A stretch of DNA of 64,000 bases from Palsa-504 sp963753225. Lineage in GTDB: Bacteria; Actinomycetota; Actinomycetes; Streptosporangiales; Streptosporangiaceae. A model generated the notes under the pieces. That model was not told the origin of the DNA. It worked only from the letters and a program-made list of their open reading frames with translations, and made no database searches. Positions within the stretch are counted from its first letter, which is position 1. Every line of letters begins with the position of its first letter. Of this stretch, positions 50,028 through 59,505 are shown in pieces. The position numbers and the translations under genes are program-made. Location of the stretch: NCBI GenBank assembly GCA_963753225.1, contig CAVWBQ010000026.1:1-64000 (forward strand). The letters run 5' to 3'.

Positions 50028-51306
50028 CTAGCGCCGCTTCTTCTTGCCCGCCGGACGGTGCCGGGACGTGTTGCCGCCGCTGCGGCGGGGCTGCTGCCGC
50101 GGGCCGGGCCGGGCGGTCCCCGGCGCGCCGCGGCTGGCCTGCGCGCCCGGGGGGCGCGACGCGGTGGTGGTCAGTTCGTCCGTGGTCGGATCCGGCCCTT
50201 CGTCGGCGAAGCCGACGTCGTCATGTTCTTCCTCGGCCAGCTGGGCGGACGACAGTTCGGCGACCGTGCCGCCGGACCGGGAGCGGCCCGCCACCTCCGC
50301 CTTCGTCGCGGCCCGCTTGCCCGCCCGGCCACCGGAGGCGCGCACCGCCACCCGCTTGGCCAGCGCCTGGTACTGCGGCTGGCGCTCCTTCAGGTCGGCC
50401 AGCACCGGGGTGGCGATGAAGATCGAGGAGTAGGTACCGGACAGCATGCCGACGAACAGGACGAGCGCGAGTTCCTCGAGCTCGTTGTTGGCGCCGAGCA
50501 GGGCGACCGACACGATCAGGATCCCGGCGACCGGCAGCAGCGCGATCAGGGAGGTGTTGATCGATCTGACCAGTGTCTGGTTCAGCGCCAGGTTGGCCGC
50601 CTGGCTGTAGGTGGTGCGGGCCCCGCCGAGCAGCCCGGCCGTGTTCTCCCGCACCTTGTCGAAAACCACCACGGTGTCGTACAGCGAGTAACCGAGGATG
50701 GTCAGCAGCCCGATGACGGTGGCCGGGCTGACCTGGAAACCGGCCAGCGCGTAGATGCCGGTGGCGATCACCAGGTCGTGCAGCAGCGCGACGAACGCCG
50801 CGATGGCCATTCTCAGCTCGAAGGCGATCGACAGGTAAATCACGATCACGATCAGGAACGCGATCAGCGCCTCCAGCGCCTTGCCCGAGATCTGGCTGCC
50901 CCAGCTCGGGCCGACGGTGGTGACCGTGATGGCCTCGGAGTTCACGCCGAGCTTGCTGGACAGCGTCTTCTCCAGCGCGACGGTCTGGGCCCCTGTCAGC
51001 GACTTCGTTCTGGACCTGCCAGCCGTTCTTCTGGCCGTGGGTCTGCTGCACGATCGCGCCGCTGACGCCGCCGGACTCGACCGCGCTCTGCACCTGGCTG
51101 ACCGAGGTCGACGACGAGGGGAAGGTAAAGACCGCCCCGCCCTTGAAGTCGACGCTAAAGGACAGGCCGCGGACCAGCACCGCGACGATGCTGATGAGCA
51201 GGATCAACCCGGAGATGGCGTACCACAGGCGCTGCCGGCCGACGAAGTCGAAGGACACCTCGCCGCGGTAGAGCCGGCCACCGATCTGGCCGAGGGCCGA
51301 CATCAT
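50028..51306 (-). CDS. secF: Protein export membrane protein SecF, with a one-base frameshift
   Basis: SecF works with SecD and YajC to use the proton gradient in late Sec translocation. The first part (SFDFVGRQRLWYAISGLILL, GLSFSVDFKGGAVFTF) ends near GWQVQ. After one extra base in the AA pair at 51008-51009, the rest continues in another frame with TVGPSWGSQISGKALEALIA, the six-span region, LTILGYSLYDTVVVFDKVRE and ANLALNQTLVRSINTSL. Removing that base gives a normal SecF of about 425 residues with a basic, proline-rich tail. Loss of SecF would be severe, so a sequencing error is likely. Confidence 0.92.
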
Positions 51307-53210
51307 GAACCCCCTGTGTTTCGGGACGCCGTGCTGCGTGTCGCGGAATCAGGCCTGCGCCTGCCCTGGTTGCGACGGACCGAGGAACGCCACGGCGTCT
51401 TGGCGCCGAGCCGGGCCGGGTCGAGGCCGGACATCGGGTGGCCGTTGCCGAAGAATCTCGTCCCGGCCAGCAGGGTCACCATCGGCTTGGTGAACAGGAA
51501 CACCACCACGATGTCGATCAGGGTGGTCAGGCCGAGGGTGTAGGCGAAGCCCTTGACCTCGCCGATGGCGAAGTAGTACAGCAGCAGGGCGGCCAGGAAC
51601 GACACCGTGTCGGACACCAGGATCGTGCGCCTGGCGCGCTTCCACCCGGACTCGACGGCCGGGCGCAGCTGCTTGCCCTCACGCACCTCGTCGCGCAATC
51701 GCTCGAAGTAGACCACGAACGAGTCGGCGGTGATGCCGATCGCCACGATAAGGCCGGCGATGCCGGCCAGTTCGAGGGTGAAGTTCTGGTACAGCGAGAG
51801 CAGGACCACCGCCAGGTAGGTGATGGTCCCGGCGACGAGCAGGCTGCTCACCGAGACGAGGCCGAGGCCGCGGTAATAGAGGAAGGAGTACACCACCACG
51901 AGGAGCAGCCCGATCGCGGCCGCGATGAGGCCCGCGTCCAGCTGGTCCCGGCCCACCTGAGCCGAGACCGAGGTGACGTACAGCGTCTTCAGGTCCAGCG
52001 GCACCGAGCCGAACTTCAGCTCGTTCTGCAGCTGCGTGGCCTGGGCCTGGGTGAAGCTGCCGGTGATCTGGGCGTTACCCCCGGGAATGGCCCCCTGGAT
52101 CTCCGGTGACGACACCACGTTGCCGTCCAGGGCGATCGCCACCTGGTCCAGGACGGCCGAGTTCTGGTCGCCGGACTGCCCGGCCGAGTAGTACGTGTTG
52201 TACAGGTGCGAGGTGAGCGTGCTGAAGGCCGCGGCGCCCTGGCCGTTCAGCGTCAGGTTGACCTGCCACTGGTTGGAGGTCGTGGACAGGCCCGCGCTCG
52301 CCGCGGTGATCTGGGTGCCCTTCACCTTGGCCACGTCGAGCGCGAACTTGCCCCACTGCCCGCTCCCGGGAGTGCCGCAGGCCACCACCTGCACGTCAGG
52401 GTTGTTATAGGGCGTGGTGTTCACGTAGCCCACCTGGGCCTTCCACGCCTGCGTGTCACCCGGCTTGCAGGTCAGCTTGTTGAACTCCTTGAGCACGTTC
52501 TTGTTGACCAGGCTCGGGTTGCCGAACGTGGTGCTGCTCGCGGACGAACTCGGGCTGGCGCTGGGACTGGCACTGGGGCTCGCCGGGGAGCTGGCGCTCG
52601 CGGACGCGCTGGCCGAGGAGCTTGCGCTGGGCGAGGAGCTTGCGCCGGCCGCGGGGACGATCTTCGCCGAGGTCTTCGCGGTGCTGGTGGAACTGGCGGA
52701 CGGAGTCGCCTTGGCCGAGGAGGTCCCGGACGCCGACGGCGTGGCGCTGGCGGAAGGGCTCGCGCTCGCCGCCGGAACGGGGGTGGCACTGGTCGCGCTG
52801 TAGGGCTCGTACAGCAGCACCTGGCGGAACATGAGCAGCGCGGTGGAGCTCACCAGCTCGATCGTCTGCTGCGAGCCCTTGCCGGGGACCGTTACGACGA
52901 GCAGGTCCGGGCCCTGAGACTTGACCTGCGCGCCGGAGTTACCGGTGCCGTTGACCCGCGACTCGATGACGCCGACCGCGGCGTTCATCTCGTCGGGCGA
53001 CGGCGCCTTCCCAGTCAGGGTCTGCGCCTGCAGGGTCACCTGGGTCCCGCTGGACAGGTCAAGGCCGAGTCCCACCTTGAACCTGTGCTCCCACTGGGAC
53101 GGCGCGAACAGCTTCGGGCCGAGCACCCCTAGCAGCATGGCCACTATGAGTGCCAGCAGAAGCACGAGCGCCCGTCCCGGATGCGGGACGGTTCTAGATG
53201 GGGCTGCCAC
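51303..53210 (-). CDS. secD: Protein translocase subunit SecD with a long low-complexity insertion
   Basis: SecD has an N-terminal span, a periplasmic P1 domain starting KVGLGLDLSSGTQVTLQ, and a C-terminal RND-type membrane domain (RDQLDAGLIAAAIGLLLVVV, AGLIVAIGITADSFVVYFER, LRDEVREGKQLRPAVESGWK). Between residues about 140 and 229 the P1 domain is interrupted by a serine/alanine/proline stretch of roughly 90 residues, which should be flexible and extracytoplasmic. secF overlaps its end by four bases. It belongs with yajC upstream. Confidence 0.95.
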   Translation of the reverse strand: MAAPSRTVPHPGRALVLLLALIVAMLLGVLGPKLFAPSQWEHRFKVGLGLDLSSGTQVTLQAQTLTGKAPSPDEMNAAVGVIESRVNGTGNSGAQVKSQGPDLLVVTVPGKGSQQTIELVSSTALLMFRQVLLYEPYSATSATPVPAASASPSASATPSASGTSSAKATPSASSTSTAKTSAKIVPAAGASSSPSASSSASASASASSPASPSASPSASPSSSASSTTFGNPSLVNKNVLKEFNKLTCKPGDTQAWKAQVGYVNTTPYNNPDVQVVACGTPGSGQWGKFALDVAKVKGTQITAASAGLSTTSNQWQVNLTLNGQGAAAFSTLTSHLYNTYYSAGQSGDQNSAVLDQVAIALDGNVVSSPEIQGAIPGGNAQITGSFTQAQATQLQNELKFGSVPLDLKTLYVTSVSAQVGRDQLDAGLIAAAIGLLLVVVYSFLYYRGLGLVSVSSLLVAGTITYLAVVLLSLYQNFTLELAGIAGLIVAIGITADSFVVYFERLRDEVREGKQLRPAVESGWKRARRTILVSDTVSFLAALLLYYFAIGEVKGFAYTLGLTTLIDIVVVFLFTKPMVTLLAGTRFFGNGHPMSGLDPARLGAKTPWRSSVRRNQGRRRPDSATRSTASRNTGGS

Positions 53211-53266
53211 TTCTCCGCCTGTCTTAGATCCGCCGTTTCCCGTAAACCCTCATGTCAGCCGGCGGC

Positions 53267-53740
53267 TCAGTGCACGTTGTCCTTGTCGGACTTGGCCAGA
53301 TCGTCGTGAGAGTCCGCGAGAGCGTCCTCAGCTGACTTAACGCCATCGGAGTCCTCGGCGGTTCCATCCGCTTCCTCGTCCTCGGCGTCCTCGTGGTAGC
53401 CGACGGTCTCGTCGTCCTCGTAGGTCTCGGTCTCCTCGCCGGGCTCGATGACCTCCATGATGGCGCGCTTGAGGTAGCGCACCTCGATGCCGGGGGCGAC
53501 CTCGAGCACGACGTCGTCGCCGTCCACGTCAACCACGGTGGCGTACATGCCGGCCGTGGTGCGGACCCGGGCGCCGGGGGCGACGGTCCTCTGCTGCTGC
53601 TGGACCTGCTGCTGGCGACGCCGCTGCGGCCTGATCATCAGGAAGTAGAAGCCGACGAAGACGAGCACGATAAGGATCGGGAACGTCAGCGCGCTTCCTG
53701 ACGATTTGGTGGCCGCCTCAGCGGCTGCATAAATCACCAT
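53267..53740 (-). CDS. yajC: YajC, Sec accessory subunit
   Basis: From the ATG at 53740 (GAAGGA eleven bases upstream), the product has the single span FPILIVLVFVGFYFLMIRPQ typical of YajC. The core KTVAPG-like segment (RTVAPGARVRTTAGMYATVV) is followed by an acidic C-terminal tail rich in Asp and Glu. YajC associates with SecDF. The tail of about 60 residues is longer than in E. coli. The gene sits between ruvB and secD in the conserved order. Confidence 0.92.
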   Translation of the reverse strand: MVIYAAAEAATKSSGSALTFPILIVLVFVGFYFLMIRPQRRRQQQVQQQQRTVAPGARVRTTAGMYATVVDVDGDDVVLEVAPGIEVRYLKRAIMEVIEPGEETETYEDDETVGYHEDAEDEEADGTAEDSDGVKSAEDALADSHDDLAKSDKDNVH

Positions 53741-53925
53741 CAGCGGGGTATCCTTCCATCTGGTTCTGCGTGGCGTGGCGGGGCCAACGGCCAACTGCCG
53801 AAGTTTAGCCGCGCTTTGACCGTGCACCAACAGGCTACGAGTTTTTGGCAGTGATCGTGACCTCGGTGCGATCTTGGCCTGCCGGCCTAACTCAGTCAAA
53901 CGCCGCTCAGTCAAACCCCCACTGC

Positions 53926-55014
53926 TCAGTCAAACAGGGTGGGCAGTTCGGCGAGTGACGGCGGGGGCTCAAGTCCCAGATGAGCCCAGCCGGCCGCGGT
54001 GGCAACCCGGCCGCGCGGGGTCCGCGCCAGCAGCCCGCAGCGGACCAGGAAGGGCTCCGCGACCACCTCGACGGTCTCCGCCTCCTCCCCTAGCGCCACC
54101 GCCAGCGTGGAAAGGCCCACCGGGCCGCCGCCGAACCGGCGCACGACCGCGTCGAGCACCCCCCGGTCGAGCCGGTCCAGGCCGTGCTCGTCCACCTCGT
54201 AGATCTCGAGCGCGGTCCTGGCGATCTCCACGGTGACCACTCCGTCGGCGCGTACCTCGGCGTAGTCACGGACCCGGCGCAGCAGCCGGTTGGCGATCCG
54301 CGGCGTCCCGCGCGAGCGGGTGGACAGCTCGGCCGCGCCCTCGTCGGTGAGCGTCACCCCGAGCAGCCCGGCCGACCGCCGGATGATGACCTCGAGCTCG
54401 TCCGGCTGGTAGAAGTCCAGGTGCGCGGTGAAGCCGAACCTGTCGCGCAGCGGGGCAGGCAGCAGCCCGGCCCGGGTGGTCGCCCCGACCAGCGTGAACG
54501 GCGCGATGTCGAGCGGGATCGCGGTCGCGCCGGGGCCCTTGCCGATCACCACGTCGACGCGGAAGTCCTCCATCGCCAGGTAGAGCATCTCCTCGGCGGG
54601 CCGGGCCAGGCGGTGGATCTCGTCGATGAAGATCACCTCGCCCTCGCTGAGCGTGGACAGCACCGCGGCGAGGTCACCGGACCGCTCGATAGCCGGGCCG
54701 CTGGTGATGCGCATCGGCGCGCCGAGCTCGGCGGCCACGATCATCGCGATCGTGGTCTTGCCCAGACCGGGCGGCCCGGCCAGCAGGACGTGGTCCGGCG
54801 GCCGGCCGCGCCGCAGGGCGCTCTGCAGGATCAGCGACAACTGCTCGCGCACCCGCGCCTGGCCGGTGAACTCGGAGAGCCGCCTGGGCCGCAGCGCGCT
54901 CTCGATGACGCGCTCGTCCGCGTCGGCCAGCGGCGAAACCAGCTCGTCACCGCCATGCGCGCGCCGCGCCAGCTCGGCTTCCTCTGCCTTGCGGAGGGTC
55001 TCGTCCCCGGTCAT
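53926..55014 (-). CDS. ruvB: Holliday junction branch migration ATPase RuvB
   Basis: The AAA+ motor drives branch migration with RuvA. Walker A GPPGLGKTTIAM, Walker B FIDEIHRL, sensor 1 GATTRAGLL with PAPLRDRFG (arginine finger), then the C-terminal winged helix (QRTPRGRV-type segment, LLARTPRGRVAT). Length (362) is normal. It lies four bases after ruvA, and the C-terminal PTLFD ends the protein. Confidence 0.97.
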   Translation of the reverse strand: MTGDETLRKAEEAELARRAHGGDELVSPLADADERVIESALRPRRLSEFTGQARVREQLSLILQSALRRGRPPDHVLLAGPPGLGKTTIAMIVAAELGAPMRITSGPAIERSGDLAAVLSTLSEGEVIFIDEIHRLARPAEEMLYLAMEDFRVDVVIGKGPGATAIPLDIAPFTLVGATTRAGLLPAPLRDRFGFTAHLDFYQPDELEVIIRRSAGLLGVTLTDEGAAELSTRSRGTPRIANRLLRRVRDYAEVRADGVVTVEIARTALEIYEVDEHGLDRLDRGVLDAVVRRFGGGPVGLSTLAVALGEEAETVEVVAEPFLVRCGLLARTPRGRVATAAGWAHLGLEPPPSLAELPTLFD

Positions 55015-55018
55015 CGCG

Positions 55019-55642
55019 CTATTGCCTGCTCAGCTTGCGCAGGGCGGCCCGCAGCACGGTGGCCACGTCCACCGCGTCGCCGCCGGAGGCGCCGATCGCG
55101 CCCTCATCCTCGAGCGCCGCGATGGCCTGGTCGGCATCCCTGGCCGGCCAGCCCAGGTTGACCAGGCCGGACTGCACCTGGTCGCGCCAGGACGGGACCC
55201 GCGACGCCACCTTGCCCGGCAGCCCCGCGCCGTCGTCGCCTGGCGGCCCGAGCCGGTCCTTCATCTCGAGCACGATCCGCTGCGCACCCTTCTTGCCGAT
55301 CCCGGGCACCATGGTCAGCGCGTTCAGGTCCTCGGTCGAGACGGCGCGGCGCAGCGCGTCGGGCGCGTGCACGGCCAGCATGGCCAGCGCCAGCCTGGGC
55401 CCCACGCCGCTGGCCGTCTGCAGCAGCTCGAAGACGTTCCGCTCGTCGTCGGAGGTGAAACCGTACAGGGTGAGCGAGTCCTCCCTGACCACCAGCGAGG
55501 TGGCGACCTGCGCGGACTCCCCCGGTCTGAGCGTGGCCAGCGTGCCGGGGGTGCACTGCACGCGCATCCCCACCCCGCCGACCTCGATAACGGCACCGTC
55601 CGGCGCGACGCCGGCCACCGTGCCGCGCAGATGCGCGATCAT
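55019..55642 (-). CDS. ruvA: Holliday junction DNA-binding protein RuvA
   Basis: RuvA binds four-way junctions as a tetramer and loads RuvB. Domain I starts MIAHLRGTVAGVAPDGAVIE; domain II has two helix-hairpin-helix motifs, TASGVGPRLALAMLAV and VPGIGKKGAQRIVLEM. Domain III is the C-terminal RuvB-binding helix bundle (VNLGWPARDADQAIAALE). The start at 55642 overlaps the ruvC stop (ATGA) and removes a long upstream extension of the frame. Length (207) is normal. Confidence 0.95.
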   Translation of the reverse strand: MIAHLRGTVAGVAPDGAVIEVGGVGMRVQCTPGTLATLRPGESAQVATSLVVREDSLTLYGFTSDDERNVFELLQTASGVGPRLALAMLAVHAPDALRRAVSTEDLNALTMVPGIGKKGAQRIVLEMKDRLGPPGDDGAGLPGKVASRVPSWRDQVQSGLVNLGWPARDADQAIAALEDEGAIGASGGDAVDVATVLRAALRKLSRQ

Positions 55643-56202
55643 GACGCGCTCCCTTCCCGGCCAGTCAGGGCGGTCGGGCGCAGTCCCGCGCCGCCGCCGC
55701 GCCAGATATGACAGATGGCCAGCGCCAGCGCGTCGGCGGCGTCCGCCGGGCGCGGCGGATCGCCGAGCCGCAACAGCCGGGTCACCATGGTCGTGACCTG
55801 GGCCTTGTCCGCCCGCCCGCTGCCAGTCACGGCCGCCTTGACCTCGCTTGGGGTATGCAGGGCCACCGGCAGCCCGCGGCGCGCGGCGCAGACGATCGCG
55901 ATCGCGCCGGCCTGCGCGGTGCCCATCACCGTGCGCACGTTCTGCTGGCTGAACACCCGCTCCACGGCCACCGCGTCGGGCTGGGCCGCGTCCAGCCAGG
56001 CCTCGATCTCGGTCTCGATCGCGAGCAGCCGGGCGGCGATGTCCTCGTCGGCCGACGTCCTGATGACACCGACCCGGACCATGGTCAGCGCGCGGCCCGG
56101 CGCACCCTCGACCACGCCGACGCCGCACCTGGTCAGCCCGGGATCGACCCCCAGCACCCGGATCGGGTGCCGCGCGTATGACAAGCCCACCCGGTGCTCC
56201 AC
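55639..56202 (-). CDS. ruvC: Holliday junction resolvase RuvC
   Basis: RuvC cleaves junctions with four acidic residues: VLGVDPGLTRCGVG (first Asp), AVERVFSQQN (Glu) and DAADALALAICHI (final Asp residues), with the conserved TPSEVKAAVTGSGRADKAQV. Length (187) is normal. The start may be slightly downstream of 56202, because residues 1-12 are not conserved. It begins the ruvCAB operon and is separated from yebC by two acetyltransferase genes. Confidence 0.95.
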   Translation of the reverse strand: MEHRVGLSYARHPIRVLGVDPGLTRCGVGVVEGAPGRALTMVRVGVIRTSADEDIAARLLAIETEIEAWLDAAQPDAVAVERVFSQQNVRTVMGTAQAGAIAIVCAARRGLPVALHTPSEVKAAVTGSGRADKAQVTTMVTRLLRLGDPPRPADAADALALAICHIWRGGGAGLRPTALTGREGSAS

Positions 56203-56295
56203 CCTTTAACTGGCCGTCTGGGTCCGCGAACATCTGTTCGCCTCGAACCTACCGGCCCGCGGGCAGTGCGGGGCGCAATGCCGGCGGCGTGTCCG

Positions 56296-57522
56296 TCAAA
56301 AGGCGTCGAGCATGTAGGGCGTGGCGGCGAAGGCGGCGTCCAGCGCCGCGTCGTCGCCGACCGTCCCGCCCGTGGCCAGGCCCGCCTGGCGCAGCGTGAC
56401 GAGAGGGTTCCCGGCGTACAGCGCGGCCAGCCCGCGCGCGCCCAGCGTGACGGCCGGCCCGGCGGGGGTGTCCGGGCCCAGCTGGTCGAACCTGCCCGCG
56501 CCCCCGGCCACGCTCAGCTGCCAGCGGCCGGAGTTGGCGGGGCGGGCGTCGTCGGCGATGCGCAGCGGGACACTGAGCGAGATCGCGGCGGGGAACCCGC
56601 GGGCGGCGATGGCGGCGGGCGCGTCGACCACCCGCAGCATCCAGCGGGAACGATGCCGCATATCCGCGTCGCGCTCCTGGGCGAGCCACCAGAACGCGCT
56701 GGCGGGGCCGGTCATGGCGTAAACCTCGTCCGCGATCGAGGCGTGCGAGCCGAGTAGCGTCCAGAGCGCCCGGACGGTCTGGCCGGACACCGCCTCGGCT
56801 CGCTCGACGAACAGGTGATCGTTCCCGTTGTGCCACCGGTAAGCGAGGACGCCGTCCTCGGCGAGGTACGCGTACAGCCCCGGATCGGCCAGCCAGTCCG
56901 CCGCGGAGTCCGGGTCCCAGGTAATCGGGCCGCAGTCGCGGGCAGCCTCGTGCACCCGGCCGAGCACCGCGATCACCGCCTCCGCGTCGCCCGGCCCGGC
57001 CCGGCGCAGGTCCGCGGCCGGGGCCGTTTCGTCCTCCGGCGGCCGGACGTCGGGCGGGACCAGGCGGGCCAGCGACCTGGCCGGGATGACCGCGGTGTCC
57101 CTGGCCCCGGCCAGTTCCCAGCCCAGCGACCGGTACAGCGGCATTGTCGCGGGGAACAGCGCCGAGAGCGGGTAGCCCCGCACCGCGATCTCGTCGAGCA
57201 GGGCGGTCATCAGCAGGCGGCCGATGCCCCGTCCCCGGTACTCCGGCGCCACCTTGACGCTGGATACCCCGGCCATCGGCACCGGCCGGCCGCGCCACCA
57301 CTGCCGCATGTCCTGAAACGCGGCCCCGGCGGCCGGGCGCCCGCCGACGAAGGCGCCCAGGTACCGCCCGCCGGCGATGAGCCTGGACAGCGACCGCACC
57401 CGCCGGTCGCGGTCGGCGGCGGACCCGGGACCGAAGGCCCGTTCGGACAGGTCGAGCTGGGCATCGGGATCGTCGCCGGGCCGCAGCGGCCGGATCTCCA
57501 GGTCGGCGGGAACGGCAGCCAT
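56296..57522 (-). CDS. GNAT acetyltransferase (Eis-like), downstream tandem copy
   Basis: From the ATG at 57522 the product has the GNAT acetyl-CoA site (VSSVKVAPEYRGRGIGRLLM) and YPLSALFPATMPLYRSLGWE, then a second GNAT-like domain and a C-terminal sterol-carrier-type domain (GAGRFDQLGPDTPAGPAVTL, GARGLAALYAGNPLVTLRQA) ending in PYMLDAF. This three-part layout is that of Eis-type N-acetyltransferases, known for aminoglycoside and lysine acetylation. It starts four bases after its tandem paralogue. Confidence 0.85.
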   Translation of the reverse strand: MAAVPADLEIRPLRPGDDPDAQLDLSERAFGPGSAADRDRRVRSLSRLIAGGRYLGAFVGGRPAAGAAFQDMRQWWRGRPVPMAGVSSVKVAPEYRGRGIGRLLMTALLDEIAVRGYPLSALFPATMPLYRSLGWELAGARDTAVIPARSLARLVPPDVRPPEDETAPAADLRRAGPGDAEAVIAVLGRVHEAARDCGPITWDPDSAADWLADPGLYAYLAEDGVLAYRWHNGNDHLFVERAEAVSGQTVRALWTLLGSHASIADEVYAMTGPASAFWWLAQERDADMRHRSRWMLRVVDAPAAIAARGFPAAISLSVPLRIADDARPANSGRWQLSVAGGAGRFDQLGPDTPAGPAVTLGARGLAALYAGNPLVTLRQAGLATGGTVGDDAALDAAFAATPYMLDAF

Positions 57523-57526
57523 GAGG

Positions 57527-58747
57527 TCAGAAGCCGTCCAGCATGAACGGAGTCGCGGCGAACGCGCCGTCGAGGGCCGCGTCGGCGTCCGGGCCGCCGC
57601 TGTCGGCCAGGCCAGCCCGGCGCAGGGTCGCGACCGGCGTCCCGGCGTACAGCGCGGCGAGGCCGCGGGCGCCCAGCGCCAGCGGCGCCTGGCCACAGGG
57701 CGAGGAGCCGGCGAGGGAGGGGGAAGGGGCATCCGTTCGGTATCTGGAAAGGCGGCCTTCACCGGCCCGGACCGTCAGGTCCCACCGGCCCGAGTTGGAC
57801 GGCCGCAGGTCATCGGTGATCAGCAGCGGTACGGCGAGGTCGGTCGCGGGGAAGCCGCGGGCGGCGATGGCGGCGGGCGCGTCGAGCAGGCGGAGCATCC
57901 AGCTCTCCCGCTCGGCGATGTTCGCGTCCTGCTCGCGCAGCATCCACCAGAGCGGATCGGACGGGCCGACCTGCGCGCGCACCGTCTCGGCCACCGTGGC
58001 GTTGGACGCGGCCACCGCCCACAGCGCCCGGGTGGTCGCGGCCGAGGAGGCCACCATGCGCTCGACGAAGATCGCGTCGTTGCCGTGCTGCCAGCGGTAG
58101 CCGAGGAAACCGTCCGGGGCCAGGTAGGCGTACCTGTCCTTGCCTGCGTACCGGCCAGGACGGGTGAGCCAGCGGCGCGTGGTCGCCTCGTCCCAGGTGA
58201 CCGGGCCGCTATCGCGGGCATCGGCGTGGGCGCGGCCGACTACTTCGAGCACCTCGGCGGCGTCGTCCGGGCCCGGGCGCCTGATCCCGGCCGCGGCGCC
58301 GGCTTCCGGACGGGCCATCATCGACAGCGCCCGGCTGGGCAGCACCGCCTCGTGCCGGTGCCCGGCGATCTCCCAGCCGAGTGACCGGTAGATCGTCATC
58401 GTGGCCGGGTAAAGGGCCGACAGCGGATAGCCCCGTTCGGCCATCAGGTCGGTGAGCGCGGTCATCAGGGCACGGCCGACGCCCTGGCCGCGGTACTCCG
58501 GCGCGACCTTGACGCCGGCGACCCCGGCCATCGGGACCGCCCGGCCGTGCCACCACTGCCTCATGTCGTGGTACAGCGCGGTGCCGACCAGCCGGCCCTC
58601 GTCGAAGGCGCCCAGGCACCGGCCCGCGGCCACGACCGGCTCGATGCTCGGCTGGACCATCGCCTCGTCGGCGGGCCCGAAGGCGCGGACGGTCAGGTCG
58701 AAGTACTCGTCCCAGCTGAAGTCCGGGGCGAGCGGGCGGACGATCAC
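57527..58747 (-). CDS. GNAT acetyltransferase (Eis-like), upstream tandem copy
   Basis: The 406-residue product has the same layout as the next gene: acetyl-CoA site (GVKVAPEYRGQGVGRALMTA), YPLSALYPATMTIYRSLGWE, a central domain and the C-terminal ALGARGLAALYAGTPVATLR, ending PFMLDGF. Conserved blocks such as FHDMRQWW(H/R)GR and MAGV shared with its neighbour show a tandem duplication, now clearly diverged. It lies eight bases after yebC and likely shares its transcript. The substrate is unknown. Confidence 0.85.
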   Translation of the reverse strand: MIVRPLAPDFSWDEYFDLTVRAFGPADEAMVQPSIEPVVAAGRCLGAFDEGRLVGTALYHDMRQWWHGRAVPMAGVAGVKVAPEYRGQGVGRALMTALTDLMAERGYPLSALYPATMTIYRSLGWEIAGHRHEAVLPSRALSMMARPEAGAAAGIRRPGPDDAAEVLEVVGRAHADARDSGPVTWDEATTRRWLTRPGRYAGKDRYAYLAPDGFLGYRWQHGNDAIFVERMVASSAATTRALWAVAASNATVAETVRAQVGPSDPLWWMLREQDANIAERESWMLRLLDAPAAIAARGFPATDLAVPLLITDDLRPSNSGRWDLTVRAGEGRLSRYRTDAPSPSLAGSSPCGQAPLALGARGLAALYAGTPVATLRRAGLADSGGPDADAALDGAFAATPFMLDGF

Positions 58748-58755
58748 GTCTGCGG

Positions 58756-59505
58756 TCAGCCCAGTTTCTCCATGATGTCGTCGGACACCGAGTAGTTGGC
58801 GTACACGTCCTGTACGTCGTCGGAGTCCTCGAGCGCTTCGATCAGCCGGAAAACCCTCTTGGCCTGCTCCTCGTCCAGGTCGACCTCGGAGGTCGGCAGG
58901 AACGCCGTGTCCGCGGAGTCGTAGTCGATCCCGGCGTCCTGCAGCGCCGTGCGCGCCGTCACCAGGTCCGTCGGCTCGGACACCACCTCGAAGGACTCGC
59001 CGAGGTCGTTGACCTCCTCGGCGCCCGCCTCGAGCACCGCGGTCAGCACGTCGTCCTCGGTGACGCCGTTCTTCTCCACCACGATCACGCCCTTGCGGTG
59101 GAACAGGTACGACACCGAACCTGGGTCGGCCATCGAGCCGCCGTTGCGGCTGAACGCGGTGCGCACGTCCGAGGCAGCCCGGTTCCTGTTATCGGTCAGG
59201 CACTGCACGAGCACCGCGACGCCGCCGGGGGCGTAGCCCTCGTAGGTGATGTTCTCGTACTGCGCGCCGCCGGCCTCGGCGCCGCTGCCGCGGCGGACGG
59301 CCCGGTCGATGTTGTCGTTCGGGACGGAGCTCTTCTTGGCCTTGGTGATCGCGTCGTACAGCGTCGGGTTGCCCGCCGGGTCTCCGCCGCCGGTACGCGC
59401 GGCGACCTCGACGTTCTTGATCAGCTTGGCGAACAGCTTGCCGCGCTTGGCGTCGACCACCGCCTTCTTGTGCTTGGTGGTGGCCCACTTGGAGTGGCCG
59501 CTCAT
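58756..59505 (-). CDS. yebC: YebC/PmpR-family regulator
   Basis: The product begins MSGHSKWATTKHKKAVVDAK, the family signature, followed by NVEVAARTGGGDPAGNPTLY and YEGYAPGGVAVLVQCLTDNR. Length (249) is normal. YebC-type proteins act in transcription regulation or in resolving ribosome stalling. Its ATG overlaps the pdxT stop (ATGA), and the order pdxS-pdxT-yebC-ruvC is conserved in actinobacteria, except for the two inserted acetyltransferase genes here. Confidence 0.95.
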   Translation of the reverse strand: MSGHSKWATTKHKKAVVDAKRGKLFAKLIKNVEVAARTGGGDPAGNPTLYDAITKAKKSSVPNDNIDRAVRRGSGAEAGGAQYENITYEGYAPGGVAVLVQCLTDNRNRAASDVRTAFSRNGGSMADPGSVSYLFHRKGVIVVEKNGVTEDDVLTAVLEAGAEEVNDLGESFEVVSEPTDLVTARTALQDAGIDYDSADTAFLPTSEVDLDEEQAKRVFRLIEALEDSDDVQDVYANYSVSDDIMEKLG

